From NCBI GenBank assembly GCA_019722365.1, contig JADFUC010000758.1:1922001-1986000 (forward strand): a stretch of DNA of 64,000 bases, written 5' to 3'. Below, in pieces: positions 26,538 to 39,200 of the stretch. The DNA comes from Lithospermum erythrorhizon. Lineage: Eukaryota; Streptophyta; Magnoliopsida; Boraginales; Boraginaceae. The notes under the pieces are model-generated. The model did not search any database, had not been told where the DNA came from, and worked only from the letters and a program-made list of their open reading frames with translations. Both the position numbers and the translations under genes were made by a program. How positions within the stretch are numbered: the stretch's first letter is position 1; each line of letters starts with the position of its first letter.

Positions 26538-26800
26538 ATACTCTATCCATTTTTCTTTCTTGTCTTTTTAGCCTTAATTTTGTTTTTAAAAATCTTGTTT
26601 TCTAGCATGAAAAATTACGTTTCAGTATTGATGTAATTTTGACTATATTTATTTTCCTATTAAGTGTATCAACCAATCAATTAGATAGTTTCAATTAATT
26701 TACTCATTTTATATATTTTAATGTATTTTTTTACTACTTTTATTTTCTAATTTATGGGCAAATGATTGAAAGATAAATATAGAGAATCGGATGGAGTAAT
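26538..26800. mobile_element. Stowaway-like MITE relic
   Basis: Left end TACTCTATCCATTTTT and right end ATCGGATGGAGTAAT are imperfect inverted repeats of the CTCCCTCCGT type. The interior of about 230 bp is AT-rich and non-coding. Ends are diverged, so this is an old copy. Confidence 0.5.
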
Positions 26801-27224
26801 TATTACCATACACAGAGATTAATTGTACCCAAATAAGTAGATACATTAATTGACCAGACAAACCAAATAAATGTAGATAAAAATATAATAATTGATCATA
26901 CGAATTACCAAATGAATGTAGATAAGAAATGTCTAAATTATGTGCCAAAACAAATTAGCCTCAAATAACTATTTCATTTCCCCCACCATTGTTAACCCCT
27001 CAATTGGTAATTTGGAAATTTCGAAAGAGTCCATATCTTCTAAAATTTTCAAATAGCTGCCAATAATTTGAAAATTCGCCTCTTTCAAATCTCTTCCTTC
27101 TCCAAATTTAATTCAAAACCCCCCAAAACAAAAAACACTAATAAATTCTCCCAATATTTTCAAAGGTCAAAATTTAATATTTTTCACTTCACTTGCCGGA
27201 ACGTTACTTCATCTGATACTTTGT

Positions 27225-27372
27225 CCCAAAATGTTTGTCCAGTTTCAATATTATTTTTAGTTCCCGACACATGTCTTCACTTTGTACTAGATTGTCTAGT
27301 GCGTAGACAGTTTTCAGTTTTATTTATCTGACTAATGTAATGCATCTGTCCCAAAATGATTGTCCAGTTTTG
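27225..27372. repeat. Pair of TGTCCCAAAATG direct repeats
   Basis: TGTCCCAAAATGTTTGTCCA near 27225 recurs near 27347 as TGTCCCAAAATGATTGTCCA. They sit in the promoter-proximal region of the POLYCHOME-like gene and look like ends of a dispersed element. Confidence 0.5.
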
Positions 27373-27648
27373 AATTATTATGGTTCACTTTATAGATTTT
27401 GATGGTTGAATTTTTGAATTACGAATTCAAGTTAGTATATCAAATGCTTGTCTTTTTTAATAATTGTTACTGTTAACATGCTAATTTTGATTTGAACAAA
27501 ATTACGTGCTTCAATTAAGCCTAAAAAGTTGCAAATGTTAATAATTGAGAATCAAACTGGACAATCTTTTTGGAATAATACTTACATTGTGCTACTTCTT
27601 GGTTTATTAGAATTGATTTTACTACTTTTGCAGTAATTTTGATTGAAA

Positions 27649-29555
27649 ATGGCGGAGGCAAGAGATAGACGAGTTCGAGCAGAGGACATAGCTGAAGTCT
27701 ATATTCGTAGAAGAAGGTCCCTAGTATCCAACCCGGACAGCGTTGACCAAATCCTCGCATTCGTTGACCAGCTTGACGAATCCACGCCTCCAAGAACGGC
27801 TCTAAGATGGCGAACAACGCCAATGGTGGGGACGAGTAGTCGTGTGATTAGGAGGTTTAATGCATTTGGATCACCGAGGAATATCAGAGGCCGAAGCTTC
27901 CGTGGAGTGCAAGCTAGTGGAAGAGAGAATGTGGTTCCCGGGGGGAGTAGAGGTCGAGCTAGAGGGGGTACATTGCCTACTTGGTATCCGAGGGGTTGTC
28001 CCTTTAATGTTCCTTTGCAACCCTTTTTATGAGGTATTTTTAGTAACAAGAAATAGTTTGAGTGGTTTTGATTGGTGTAATTCATATGAATTGTTGTGCC
28101 ATTAGGTGTTTAGTGGGATGTCAAGTGATGCAGAATTGGTGTGATAAGTTGTAGTGGCATTGTGGGCAGATATGTCAGTAACCGGATATGAGGAATTACT
28201 CCATCTGAAAAACCGGGTTGTTACCCACCGGTTGCCTATAAGATGGAGCTAAATTGAATATTGCTTCAAAATAATTGATTAATTGTTTGACTTGACCATA
28301 TATGATATAGTTTTGATCTTCTCATGTAACATGTAAGAATTATTTGGTAACCAGTCACTGCTCCATACTTGGCTAAATCGGCTGTTGCCCAGCAGGCAGT
28401 GGGACTCAAGTAGAAGAAAAAGTTGCTCGATGCATACAACCGATTAACGGCTCAATAAAGTGTGCAGCACCTGGTAGAGGTCAGGATTGAATAGAATAAC
28501 AAAATTAATTATGTGTTGTATGCTTGGGTTTTATGAATATCGGGTGATGATTGCTTTTTGTGTATTAAGATAATGTGTTTGCTAAAGGTTCCTGATTAAT
28601 TCTTCAGTGGATATTTTCAGGTGATCTGAGAGAACATTTTATAGACATTGCTCTTGTGTGTTATGTTAAAGCATTACTAAATGAAACTATTTCAGTCCTT
28701 GAATGGCATGTCTGGTCCCTGAGTGAAGATTGTTGAAACAGTCAGCTAATCGATAGTATAAAGTCAAGTTTCAAAACAGAATCATGGAAATCATTTTTGC
28801 TGCAAAAATTTCCAAACATTGTTGTTTTCTGATTTGATAATATAGGTCTGGAATGAGCTTTTGTGGAATGCCTTGTTGGTTTAATGAGTGAGAATTATAA
28901 GTATTCCTTATTACTTACCTTGAGTAATTTGGTTTCACAAAGTCACTGAGTTAAAGTATCTCATGGTTTATGATTCTTATTGTTAGATTTAAGTGATGAA
29001 AGGTTTGCCTATTTAGATTTCATTCTCATTATAGCCATATCTTGTCTAATATTTTCTGACACATCGAGCCTTTGACTTTATCATATGTTATGTGCCGATG
29101 CCAAGGATTATGTAATTTTCTTGATCATTGTGTTATGGTTTACTGCATCAGTTTGGGAATGCAAATGATTTTTGTCCTAATTGATTAGATCTTGTTTGCA
29201 GGCCATCGAGAGAAGAAGGGCTCGCACAGGAGAGGATGAAGGCCAAAGTAGTCAGAGCCGTATACCATTCTCATCTGCTCATTTCGAGCATGATACCTCT
29301 TTGATCACTCCAGAGGCTTCATCTAGTAGGAAGCCATCCTCACCCACAGTGCTGGAAGTGCCAAAGATATTGCTTGATATCACCAATGACAACAAGGAAG
29401 ATTCAGAGTTCTTGACCCCACAGAAGAAGCTATTGAACTCAATTGACTCAGTCGAGAAAGTGGTGATGGAAGAATTGAATAAGCAGAAGCGCACTCCCTC
29501 CGCCAGAAAAGCTGAAAGAAAAAAAAAGGTTAAAACTCTTATGTCAATGCGATGA
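27649..29555 (+). CDS. UVI4: POLYCHOME/UVI4-OSD1 type APC/C inhibitor
   Basis: Exon 1 starts at ATG 27649 ([18 protein letters not shown]) and exon 2 runs 29202-29555. The family consists of small plant proteins that restrain the anaphase-promoting complex, affecting endoreduplication and meiotic cycles. Exon 1 has an Arg-rich N-terminus, RxxL sequences (RRSL, RTAL) that could act as D-boxes, a GREN that fits the family's GxEN box, a Gly/Arg-rich stretch and the WYPR motif. Exon 2 begins AIERRRART after a clean AG acceptor and ends in LMSMR, the Met-Arg tail expected of APC/C inhibitors. The exon 1 donor is unclear: the frame meets a stop at 28030, and the phase-0 GT at 28009 would give about 237 residues, near family size. 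UVI4 versus OSD1/GIG1 cannot be settled from sequence alone; the symbol names the family. Confidence 0.88.
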
Positions 29556-29559
29556 AGTT

Positions 29560-31780
29560 CAAACCACTCTCCAATATCTACTTCAACCAAGGTTGAGAGC
29601 AAGTGAGAAGGGAATTTAAGGAGAGTCAGCAGCTGTCTTTTGTGGTATATTGATCATTCCCTAATGATCATTCTAGTATCGGTAGATTCTATACCTTACA
29701 GAATCAGAAGATTATTTTCCAGATTTAAGCTTGTTGGTCTTTATTGTACATAGCAATCAGCTCCTAAGCTGACATTTTGTTGGTGAAATATCGCTATCTT
29801 GTTGTTCAAACAGCAGAGAAATACCTCTTTTTCTGTATTCTACATTGAAGCCTCAATGTTTAGTCATTGATTCTTCAATGTGCAATCTATTCAATGAGCT
29901 TCTCTTCCAGCATTACAGATTTACAGTACAGAGCTTCCAGTCAATTGATTCTATATGGAACTCCATATATTTTTACTTCATATTTATGTTGAGCATATTC
30001 TTCTATTCACTGGAAAAGTAAATTGCCATTAAGTTGGGCTTGGTTAAAGTCCAATTTTTTGGTTCTAGAAATGACAAACGGACATGATGCCACTTTGCGT
30101 GAAAGCATATCCAGGTAATTAAGGATTAATTATAGTTCAATAATTTGGTTAAAGTTGGTAAGAGAAAAATTGAAAAGTATCCTTTGTTGATCTTTTCAAA
30201 ATCTGGCATCCAGATTTAATTTAAATTAAAAGCCAGAGCTGGCGGCTTCCTATGTAAATTATCCCAAAAGTATTACTTGTAAGCGTAGTATATTTTTAAA
30301 TGCTGTCTACCCTTTACTCTGGCCGCCAGCTACCATCACGCTTTACCACCCCCATGCTCCCCATAAAAGCAACTTCTCTTCACATCTACTTGCCCTCCTC
30401 CTTCCCTTCCACCCTCCTCACTCGCCGATTCTTAAAGCCAGATTTTAAGTAGCCGCCATAAAGCCACTGCGTTCCCATATCTCTCTCGTGAATTTCCGCG
30501 ACCCCGCTCTTACAATTTCCATGACCCCACCCCGTTTCTCTAATTTTCGACCCCCCCACTCCCCCAGAAAAGTCGGCGACCACTCCTACAAATGCGATTT
30601 CGGGTTTTAATTGGGGGTTAGGGGTGGGAGTTTTGATTTTAGAGTAAGGGTAAAGGTAGGATTCATTTGGGGGGTGGGTTAAAGGCTATTTTGAGGATGT
30701 GGGTAGTGGTGGGGTTGTTTTGGGGTTTTGATGGTGGTGGTGACTAGGCCACGAGGTGGGGTGGGGTGTGGAAGAATGGTAGATTTTTAATCGAGGATAT
30801 TTTAGACAATTGATGAGAAAGGTGCCATTTAGACAAAGGATTAAGGATGGGTGCTAGAAATTAATTTTTTGGTCAAATGGGTGCTATTTTCCCAATTTTA
30901 CGTTTGTGGTACCTCAAAGTAGAAAGCCTACTATTATATTTAATTTGAGTTTATATTTCTAATATTTGATTATGTTTAATTTTAATTTGAAGAAGAATGG
31001 TGCTAGATTTTAGGCAGTGTTATTTTAGGCAATTGATGAGAAAGTGCGAATTTGAAATGAAAATTAAGGATGGAGTGCTGAAATTAAATTTTTTTGGTTA
31101 CATGGTGCTATTTTTCCCTAATTTACGTTTGTAATTTTACCTCAAAGTAGAAAGCCTACTATTATATTTAATTTGAGTTTATATTTTTAATATTTGATTA
31201 TGTTTAATTTTAGTTTATTATCTCAATTCGATTTTTTTTTCTTTTTTCAATTTCGATTTGATTAGTAAGTTTTTTCTTTTTTCAATTCGATATATTATTT
31301 GTTTGTTTTAAATTATCTGTGTGTTCACCAAATTATCTGTTTAGCTCACTTTTGATTCTTGTTTTTCTTTTGATTTTTTTTGCTTAGCCAAAACCGATCA
31401 AGAACCGGTGGTTTAAATACACTTTTAAAGCAGAAATAGATTTCAATTTTTTCCCTCAAAAAAACGGTAAAACTGGTCGGGTCATCTCAAAGATTAAGGT
31501 ACCATCCTATAATTATTTATTCTATACTATTATGTTATTAGCTATTTCCGAACTATTATTTTTTCCATGGTAACAATGACTTGGTTCATGTTTGTTAGTT
31601 GGGTTTTTTTTTCCGTCTTATTTTGATCAATTTTAGTGCAATTACTTGTAATAAGAATACCCATGAATGAAAAATGGAATTTGTTTATGGAAGTTGGTTA
31701 TAGTATTTATATATGTTGCAAAGTCAGTTAGTCCTGTATTCAATTCTCATGACCTATGCAATAATGTCAATCTCTGGTGT
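29560..31780. other. Intergenic region with C-rich then G-rich asymmetric segment
   Basis: After the POLYCHOME-like 3' flank no gene is recognised. A pyrimidine/C-rich stretch at about 30.30-30.59 kb is followed by a G-rich stretch at 30.60-30.78 kb with many GGGG/GGTGG runs. A two-copy duplication follows. Confidence 0.5.
30773..31225. repeat. Two-copy tandem duplication, period about 228 bp
   Basis: Both copies contain ATTTTAG-CAATTGATGAGAAAG, AATTAAGGATGG-GTGCT, TTTACGTTTGT and CCTCAAAGTAGAAAGCCTAC followed by the same AT-rich run. The AGTAGAAAGCC marker is at 30918 and 31146. Confidence 0.85.
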
Positions 31781-31784
31781 AACA

Positions 31785-33370
31785 TCTCCTGATGATATAT
31801 CTTTTAGCGAATTCACTGGTTTCACAGATGCCCCTTTGCCTAATCTTGCTATAGTTGATGGTCACTTAGTTGATAGTTTACTAAGATTAGATAATTTGAC
31901 TGATGGTGTGTTAGTTGGTCGATTATCAAGTTCGATTTTTTCCGCGGAAGGGTGTGTGAACATGCGTCCACTTTTGTTTGGTCACTTAATGGTGTAGGTG
32001 CACCTGATATGGTCGTAGTATATGTGCCTGAAGGCTGCAGGGTGGAGAGTCCATTGCATTTGATGTATTTATCAGTGGTGGGAAAACTTCTGCCTAACGA
32101 ATCCACCATTCCACTTGGTGATTGGCGATCAGACCCAAGATCTTCACAGCAGACTTGTCAAACCATCCTCATGGAGTCTCTAAACAACTACATAAGTGTA
32201 TTGTAGCTCACTCATTCAAGTCAACAGGTATTTTCTTTGATCAAGTCTATAATATTCATTGAAACATTATCTAAACTCAAATAGTTTTATCCATGGATGA
32301 AATATATTATCTTGTTGATTTACTGGTTCTTATAGTTATTATACATACTGTATGCGATACTATCTCTAGTACTGTGATCATATTATATAAGCTGTGTTCC
32401 TATGCATAGTTGCATACCACCATTCCATGTTTTATATTGTGCATGCCGAATCAGTTGCCTGCTAATCTTTAGAACATAAAGGTGTCTTTGCCCCTAATGT
32501 CTTTTTAAATCAGGCACAATTAAGACTTCTTTGCATAGGTTACTTAAACGTGACCCACAAAGAAGCTAAACCAACAGAACACACTCTTATGGTGTGTTTA
32601 AATTGGGTGAATTGAGGTGAGGCTAAAACTAATAATTTTACCTAGGTGAGGTTAACTGAAATGAATCAAGGTGAATGTTTTAGAATGTTGTTTGTATACT
32701 TTTTAGTTGTCGAGGTGAATCGAGCTGAATTTGTGAAATGTAACTAAAAATACTATTCATCTCAGTTACATCTCAATTTGGGGTTAACAAATACATGGCG
32801 AATCTACCTAAAATTGATTTATTTGGTCTCGATTAATCTAGGTGAATCATAGAACCCAAACAATTTGAATTTAAATGATAAGCTTGAGGTTCACCCACTT
32901 TATCTGAATCCAACGGGGGACCATTAATCTGACTTAAATTGTCATTTGAGACTTCCTCAGTCTTCATGGCTGTAAAAAACCATTAGAGGCAAAAAAATTG
33001 TATGGACACACTGATGTTTTGCCTCGTTGTTTTATGTTCTCTGACTATAAGTTTCCTTGCAGATATGCACAACAGACAGATGCTGGACAATTAACGAGAA
33101 ATTGCTTCACATAGAACCACAAGTGCCACGATCAATGTGAAGCCTAAGCAGTTGATGTGGTGTTCTCATGGAGCTGCAATTAGTGATCTAGAAGAGAGCC
33201 AACTCTTTTACTTCCAGGCACGCAGTATTGATGCCAAACTGCAAAGAAAGCTCTGTTTTTTCCTTCGCAACTGAGGTAGTAGAGCGTATTTCAGACAGTT
33301 CAACCACAAAGAAAGTTGAGGCTCATATAAGAGAGCTACTAGACCCTGTGCCTTCTTCCAAGTCATTGTT
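31785..33370 (+). pseudogene. SUFD: Decayed SUFD (ABCI7) gene copy
   Basis: Peptides of the plastid SufBCD iron-sulfur scaffold component SufD are readable in order but in shifting frames. The first is LPNLAIVDGHLVDS with DGVLVGRLSS (31.8-31.93 kb). Next come FVWSLNGVGAPD and VYVPEGCRVESPLHL (31.97-32.1 kb), then DQTQDLHSRL and GVSKQLHKCIVAHS (32.127-32.227 kb). After a retained GT-AG intron (32228-33062) follow YAQQTDAGQLTR, CSHGAAISDLEESQLFYFQAR and VVERISDSSTTKKVEAH. Frame breaks occur near 31960, between the third and fourth peptides, and at least twice in the last exon. Roughly the part between the VPEGCR and DQTQD blocks is missing. Retention of the intron means this is a duplicated, not a retroposed, copy. 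The 5' end with the transit peptide is absent. Confidence 0.85.
32589..32866. mobile_element. Candidate Tourist/hAT-like MITE in the SUFD pseudogene intron
   Basis: The ends GGTGTGTTTAAATTGGGTG and, at the right, GAACCCAAACAATT are approximate inverted repeats. GTGAATCGAG/GGTGAAT motifs recur inside. No target duplication is clear. Confidence 0.4.
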
Positions 33371-34891
33371 GGTTATGTATATATATATATTACATCAATG
33401 AAAGCAAGCCAGGGCCTAGCATCTCATCATTTATTTGAACAATGTAGAAGTCTCTCCTGTGAAGTTACTTATGCGGTCTCCATTTCCGAAATTAATATCA
33501 ACATGTTGTATAAGTACCTCTAAAAATTGTTAGAATCTAAGCACCATAAGTTGGTCGAACAGTATGCATTTTTACCTCTAATAAGTAGTGTGTTTATGAA
33601 TTAGCTAAAAATGAAGACCAAATACAATCTAATACGAATTGACCAAAATGAAGACTAAATACTATCTAATACGATGTACATAACTCCCTATATCCTATAA
33701 TTTATCTCTATATTTTTATTAATGTTGTATAATATTTAAATAAAAATATATTAAATTTTAACATTTTTCATGTATTTTACTGTTTTATAATAATTTTTTT
33801 TCAAATCTAGCAGCTGAGGTTTGAACCATCAATATATTCTTACAAGTATGTATTAACCACAACACAAAACCCCTACCCCTATTTTTGTAATTATATTTGC
33901 CAAAAAAGTTGTATATATCCATCAAGGCTATAAAGTTTGTAAATTCCGATAATCGAAAATCAAACAATTCATTTATCATGAAATAAGTACTATAACAATA
34001 ATCAGGTTCTTTATAAGTAATGCATGCCATTAATATTTAAAATCAAAATACAAAAGTCTTAAGTCTTGATAATTATTGTTACAAGACATTGAATTAAAGG
34101 TACTATTAGAAATATTTAATAGTAATGATGTTAAAAATGTAAAATTGACTTAGAAGAATTTACAAGAAAGAGGTAGGTATAAAATGTAACAAATGATCTA
34201 ATTCGAAAAAGAGTATATGAAATGCATTAGTGTGTGTGATCGCTAAATTGAACCAAAATCTCATACCAACGCGGCAACATTTCCTATAATTCTTTTGAAT
34301 TTGAATACCTAAAAAATTAACAACCAAATCAAGAAAACCATATACAAAAAACAATAATTACCAAAATAAATGAATAAAAACATATAAAAATCCAATAATT
34401 ACCAATAAAATGAAGAAAACACATCTAATGCAGAAGATGTTACTAGCTGAATGAACAATGATCATTTCCATCCTTCGAAGAATCTTGAGCATCTGAAATC
34501 AAAAGACATGATGGCATGCTTGGATTGAAGTTGTCATCATCTACTAGAGTTCAATCTGAGAATATTACTTCATTCTCTTTCTGTCAATGGTTACTTCATT
34601 TTCTTATCCAATACATGTGTCTGTATGTTGAGCTGCTGCATAATGCATTAAAAGTTGTGAACTAAGTTTCCTGGCTGAATGAGCATGTATTCCTTTTTTT
34701 GTCACCATGAAATGTCTTTGATCTTTGTATCATGGAAGAAAGCCTATATAGATTTATGCTAGTGTAACTGACCATGCAAGTATGTAATAGATTTGTATTG
34801 TATATCTATCTTTCTTGATTTACACATGTTACTTTTATCTTTCTTCTGAGCCATTCAACAACAAAATCTTATAACTTTCTGCTACTTGTAG

Positions 34892-34938
34892 CTGCAAGTG
34901 TCGCTTCCCAGTGGTTGGAACTTCTGCATCAAGATGTT
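34892..34938 (+). pseudogene. Orphan exon fragment encoding ASVASQWLELLHQD
   Basis: After an AG acceptor (CTACTTGTAG) the sequence reads ASVASQWLELLHQD, which looks like genuine plant coding sequence, and then runs into AT-rich sequence without a continuation. I have a memory of a similar block in an uncharacterised plant protein family but cannot name it. No other exon of it was found nearby. Confidence 0.4.
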
Positions 34939-35558
34939 ATGAGTGTAGCATTAATTAATAATGGAGAAATTCTTAATGTCTTTTTTCTACTACCTTACTA
35001 AAAGAATGTTGTTATATTTTGATTTTTGATAGTTTTTAATTTTAAATTTTAGTATGTTATTTTTGTTTGTATTATAATCTTGCGATGACTATATCGATTA
35101 ATTTTACACCAAAATAAATTTCCTCAATTTTATAGTGACGAATATTGTTATTTTAATCATATATTATTTGAAGCAAAATTTTATCAATTACAATATCTTT
35201 CACTTCGTTAAAACTTTTGATTTATGCTTTTTTTAAAAATTAGTTTTTCTGCGTAGATTAATAAACATAAATAGTAGTAAAAAATACATTGAAAATGCTT
35301 AAATCTTAGAAATTAATTGAAACTATATAATTGGTTAGTTGATAATTTAATAGCAAAATAGTAAAAAATTACATTGAAAATGTAAAAATCATTTATCTTG
35401 CAGAGAGACAGTATTTTAAAAACGAAAAAATTAAGATTAGAAAGGCAATAACGGAGGGAGTATAAGTACCAGAATATAGTGATGAGAAACATTTAAGATC
35501 ATTTAATTACTTTAGCACAATTGCATAATACCTTGCGAGTTAACAAAAGTCGCGTGAC

Positions 35559-35984
35559 TAGAGGTGTTAATAGGCGAGGCTCAACCGAGGCGGTGATGCT
35601 TTCGGTCTATATTGAGCGAAGCAGTGGCCTTCAAGCTTGTTGGCTTTGCGGGCCGGTTCGGTAGGCCCAAAGTGTTGTTACGACGACCTCTTTTGTTAAG
35701 TATAATTTTGTGATGATTTGAATTTTATTGTCGAGGGCCCAAAAGTGTTGTTCACGATAAATTTTTTTTGTTACTATAATGTCTAAGTTCAAAATTTATC
35801 TATTATTGATTAATATTCTCTACATTATTTTTTATCTTGTTATCTTACTTTAAAAGATTTTAAAATTTGCGTAAAGTGAAATTTAGGCTGGGAGCAAATC
35901 AACTAGCGAGGCGGGCCATAGGCTGTTTGGTGACGAGCCGAGCAAAAAAAATCTCCAGCTCGGCTCGGTTCAATAACAACTCTA
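35559..35984. mobile_element. hAT-like MITE
   Basis: Left end TAGAGGTGTTAATAGGCGAG and, read inward from the right, TAGAGTTGTTATTGAACCGA form imperfect terminal inverted repeats. The TAGAG-TGTTA start is typical of hAT-type miniature elements. The interior is GC-richer than its surroundings and repeats GGCCCAAA-GTGTTGTT at about 35662 and 35738. A matching 8-bp target duplication is not convincing. Confidence 0.6.
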
Positions 35985-36185
35985 AGCATGTGTGATAGTT
36001 GTAATTCACGGGCACCGTAAAGCCCGTTAGGCCGACCTCAAACTCGAGACGAGGGTCCGTTCGTTAAGGAGTTGAGGCCCGTGGAAATCTAGACGGAGGC
36101 CCCGATCAGATGGCTCCTTAAGGACCCTACTTTACCTCAAGTAGAAGGCCAACTCAATAGAAAGCAAGCAATCAATATACTTTTA

Positions 36186-36241
36186 CAATACTCCCTCTGA
36201 GGATGTCAATTCAACACCCTAATCATTAATAGGGAGTATAT
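36186..36241. mobile_element. Very short Stowaway-like remnant
   Basis: AATACTCCCTCT at the left faces AATAGGGAGTATA at the right, about 56 bp in total. Probably an internally deleted MITE. Confidence 0.4.
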
Positions 36242-39200
36242 TAATTAAGGTGTAAAGGTCAAATACATGATATAGGGGTTGTAGTATATTGCGATGTGTG
36301 ATTTGTTGGAAATATATTTTAGATTCGGAATAAGAAAACCATCATCCCAATTGAAAGCCCAGGACCTAAATATCGCTCGGGAGACTGATCTATACTGAAA
36401 ACTCATCTCACATCCACTGAGGTAAAGTACAAATACATTAAAATTCACTCATCATCTAGCTCCACAAAAGATCCTTGTTAAACCAATGCATGATAAGCAT
36501 TGAACAAAAGAGACACCATATAATTATAGTATAGGCCATAGAGCAATATTCAGATTCCAATTCTCCATCAAAAAAATTTGCTTCACATTTCACTGTTTCA
36601 TTGGATAATGTGGACCTTTGAGGCCCCAAATGTTTAGGATATACAAAAAACTAATAAATAGTAGGTCTATCTTGGGTATGTGGCAAACCAATCCGATAAC
36701 AAGGATAAGACCTCTGCATTCAGTAGCCATCGGAGGCTTTGTGAATTGTTAGGCATCCACCTTACATTCAAGTAGTAGCATTTATGAGAAGATAAGAGTT
36801 TTAAGAATTTCAAGTTTTCATACCTTATTCTTGTAATATAAGAGATTCATAAATAATATACATCACACGTTTGAATAACTTGATAAGTTGTTAAGAATTC
36901 ATACGAAAGCGTATAAAACCCGATTGATTATTGATGGATAAAACACATAACTTATCAATATACCCAGAAGATCTTAAGCAATCGATGTGAGTCTGAAATC
37001 TCAATACAAGTTCCGATTACAATAGTATTGATAATGATTTAATAAAAGATTGTCCTGAATATTCTTAACATCAAAACAATTTTTATTTATGTTCTTGCAC
37101 GCTATGTTCAAGAACCATAGTCGGACCTACCTTAAGCAATTTGCACCACCTTATATATATATTTTTAAATCGTTTATAGATCAAGATGATCCATAGTGGT
37201 TAATGGCAGTCCATGATGGAAAGGCACAGCGAGACGACGGTCAATCTTGCGGGTTGTGTGGAGATTTTTTAGTGGATTTGATGAGGGGATTGAGGGAAGG
37301 GAGGAAAATAAAGGGCAGGTGCAATTTGTGAAGGAGGCGGCATTTTTTAGTGTGGTGGTTAAGATTTCATGGGATAGGATTGCAGAGTAAGGTGAAAGAT
37401 GATGAAGAAGAAATGCTTAAGTGAAAATAAGAGAAACAATTGCAAGAGATTAAATTTGACATTACTTGCTCTTCTAATTTTTTTTCCCTTCACTTCATTA
37501 ATTTCCTTTCTTAATTGATTCTATTCATTTTCTTCTTTTAATTGTTTTTATAATATATTTCTAATTTATTTATTTATTTTTATTTCAATTTTTAAACATT
37601 CAATTTAAACTATATTAGTTGAAAAAAATAAGTCAATATAAAAATCTTTTCACTACTGTTTACATTTAGTTGATAAATGTATCGAAGTGCATCTTTTCAC
37701 ATTCTTGATAAATATAAGATTTGAAACTTAAATCTTTATGCTTAATGCTACTACTTTTTTTATATCTTGATAAAAAAATTGATAAAGTACTATTTAGGTG
37801 TATTGGTAATATTATTCAACAATTAATAAAGTATTTTTTACCTCATGATCAAGTAAATTAAAACGAATGGGATATAAATTCAATTAGTTACATGTACATA
37901 AATTATAGATATAAATTCAATTAATAAAATTTAAACGGATGGGATATAAATTAAATATTTGATTATTTAGATTCTAAATTATAGATTTTAATTGTAAGTG
38001 GTTATTAAGAAACACATTTCGATTGATTGATAGGATGAAAATGCGCGATTAAAAAAATGGCGTGCGTTAGAAATTTATAGGTTAAAAAGAAAAAAAAAAG
38101 GAACAGCATTTTAAAAATTGCATGGCAATTTGGATCGGTTATATCAACAACACTCAATGGAGAGGATGAAATATCTAACTAGGATGATAAGAGATTAATA
38201 ACAATAATTGCTTGTGTTGCTTGCTCATCAAGTTATTTATCTTACATACTTTTACAGAATTATCATTTTCGGAGGAATAATAATGTTGATTATCTTGGTA
38301 ACGAATCAATAAAAGCTTGTCCTAATTGCCCTACCACGATCATTATGTTGGCGAATTATTATATGATTAGCACTAGAAATCAAAGGTGGTGTATGACTAA
38401 TAACTACAAATCCTCGTCTTGCTTACATAGTTAGAGGTACAGCTAGATCTATAACATTCCTAAGATAAATGGCCCCATGCTTTTGGATTGTAATCAAGTT
38501 GTTCATAGGATGTAATCAATCATAAGATAAAAGATAAGATTGTGGACATATTTGTTCTGTTTTGCACGAAACATAATCGAATGTGTAATAGACATTGACA
38601 CCCAACTGCCTATTTAATTAACCACTTTGTAGGTAATATTGAACACTGCCATCAATATGGTTTCATGGTTTTCTTTTTGGTATGAGAATCGAAGCTCCAT
38701 CACTCAGGCAGCGACGACGTTGGAAGTTTTTGAGTTTATTGAGGCAGCTAGCGGCCTAGGTATTATTTCTCATTAGTAACGAAATTCATTTGGCATCCCA
38801 CTGTTAGTCACATCCAAATGAGTCGTAAAACAGAAGTGAAGAAGATATAATTATATTATTATTGTTGGGTTGGACTTTGGACACACGAATCTTACGTAAT
38901 ATTTTCTTCTTTCAAATTAAGATAATTCATTTCAATTATGGGACCATATATACATTATTCTATCTCATCCACACAATAATAACAATTCTGTAAACATCAT
39001 TATTCATCACCAATTTAACTAACTGCAAGTCCAATGTCACATATTCATGTTAATAATTAGGGCTCTATCGGACGAATATAATTTGATAAAATTCATCGAG
39101 TTATCCAGAACAAGAGGCTGCTGCTCAAATGACCATCTCAAGCAAGCTCACCCATGAACTTATCAAACATTTACCAAATAAAAGACTTCCATACATAGAC

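Larger units (their letters stand above)
21890..27640. other. AT-rich intergenic spacer
   Basis: No gene was recognised over about 5.7 kb. The sequence is strongly AT-rich with frequent homopolymers and a short (AT)n run near 23.17 kb. Open frames are short and motif-free. It contains a tandem duplication at 23.7 kb, a MITE-like element at 26.5 kb and short direct repeats just before the POLYCHOME-like gene. Confidence 0.6.

Noticed and set aside
30386..30583. Minus-strand Gly-rich frame as a gene
   Set aside because: It is the complement of the C-rich tract and has no conserved motif.
33378..33392. (TA)n run as a functional element
   Set aside because: Short simple repeat of a type common throughout the AT-rich spacers.
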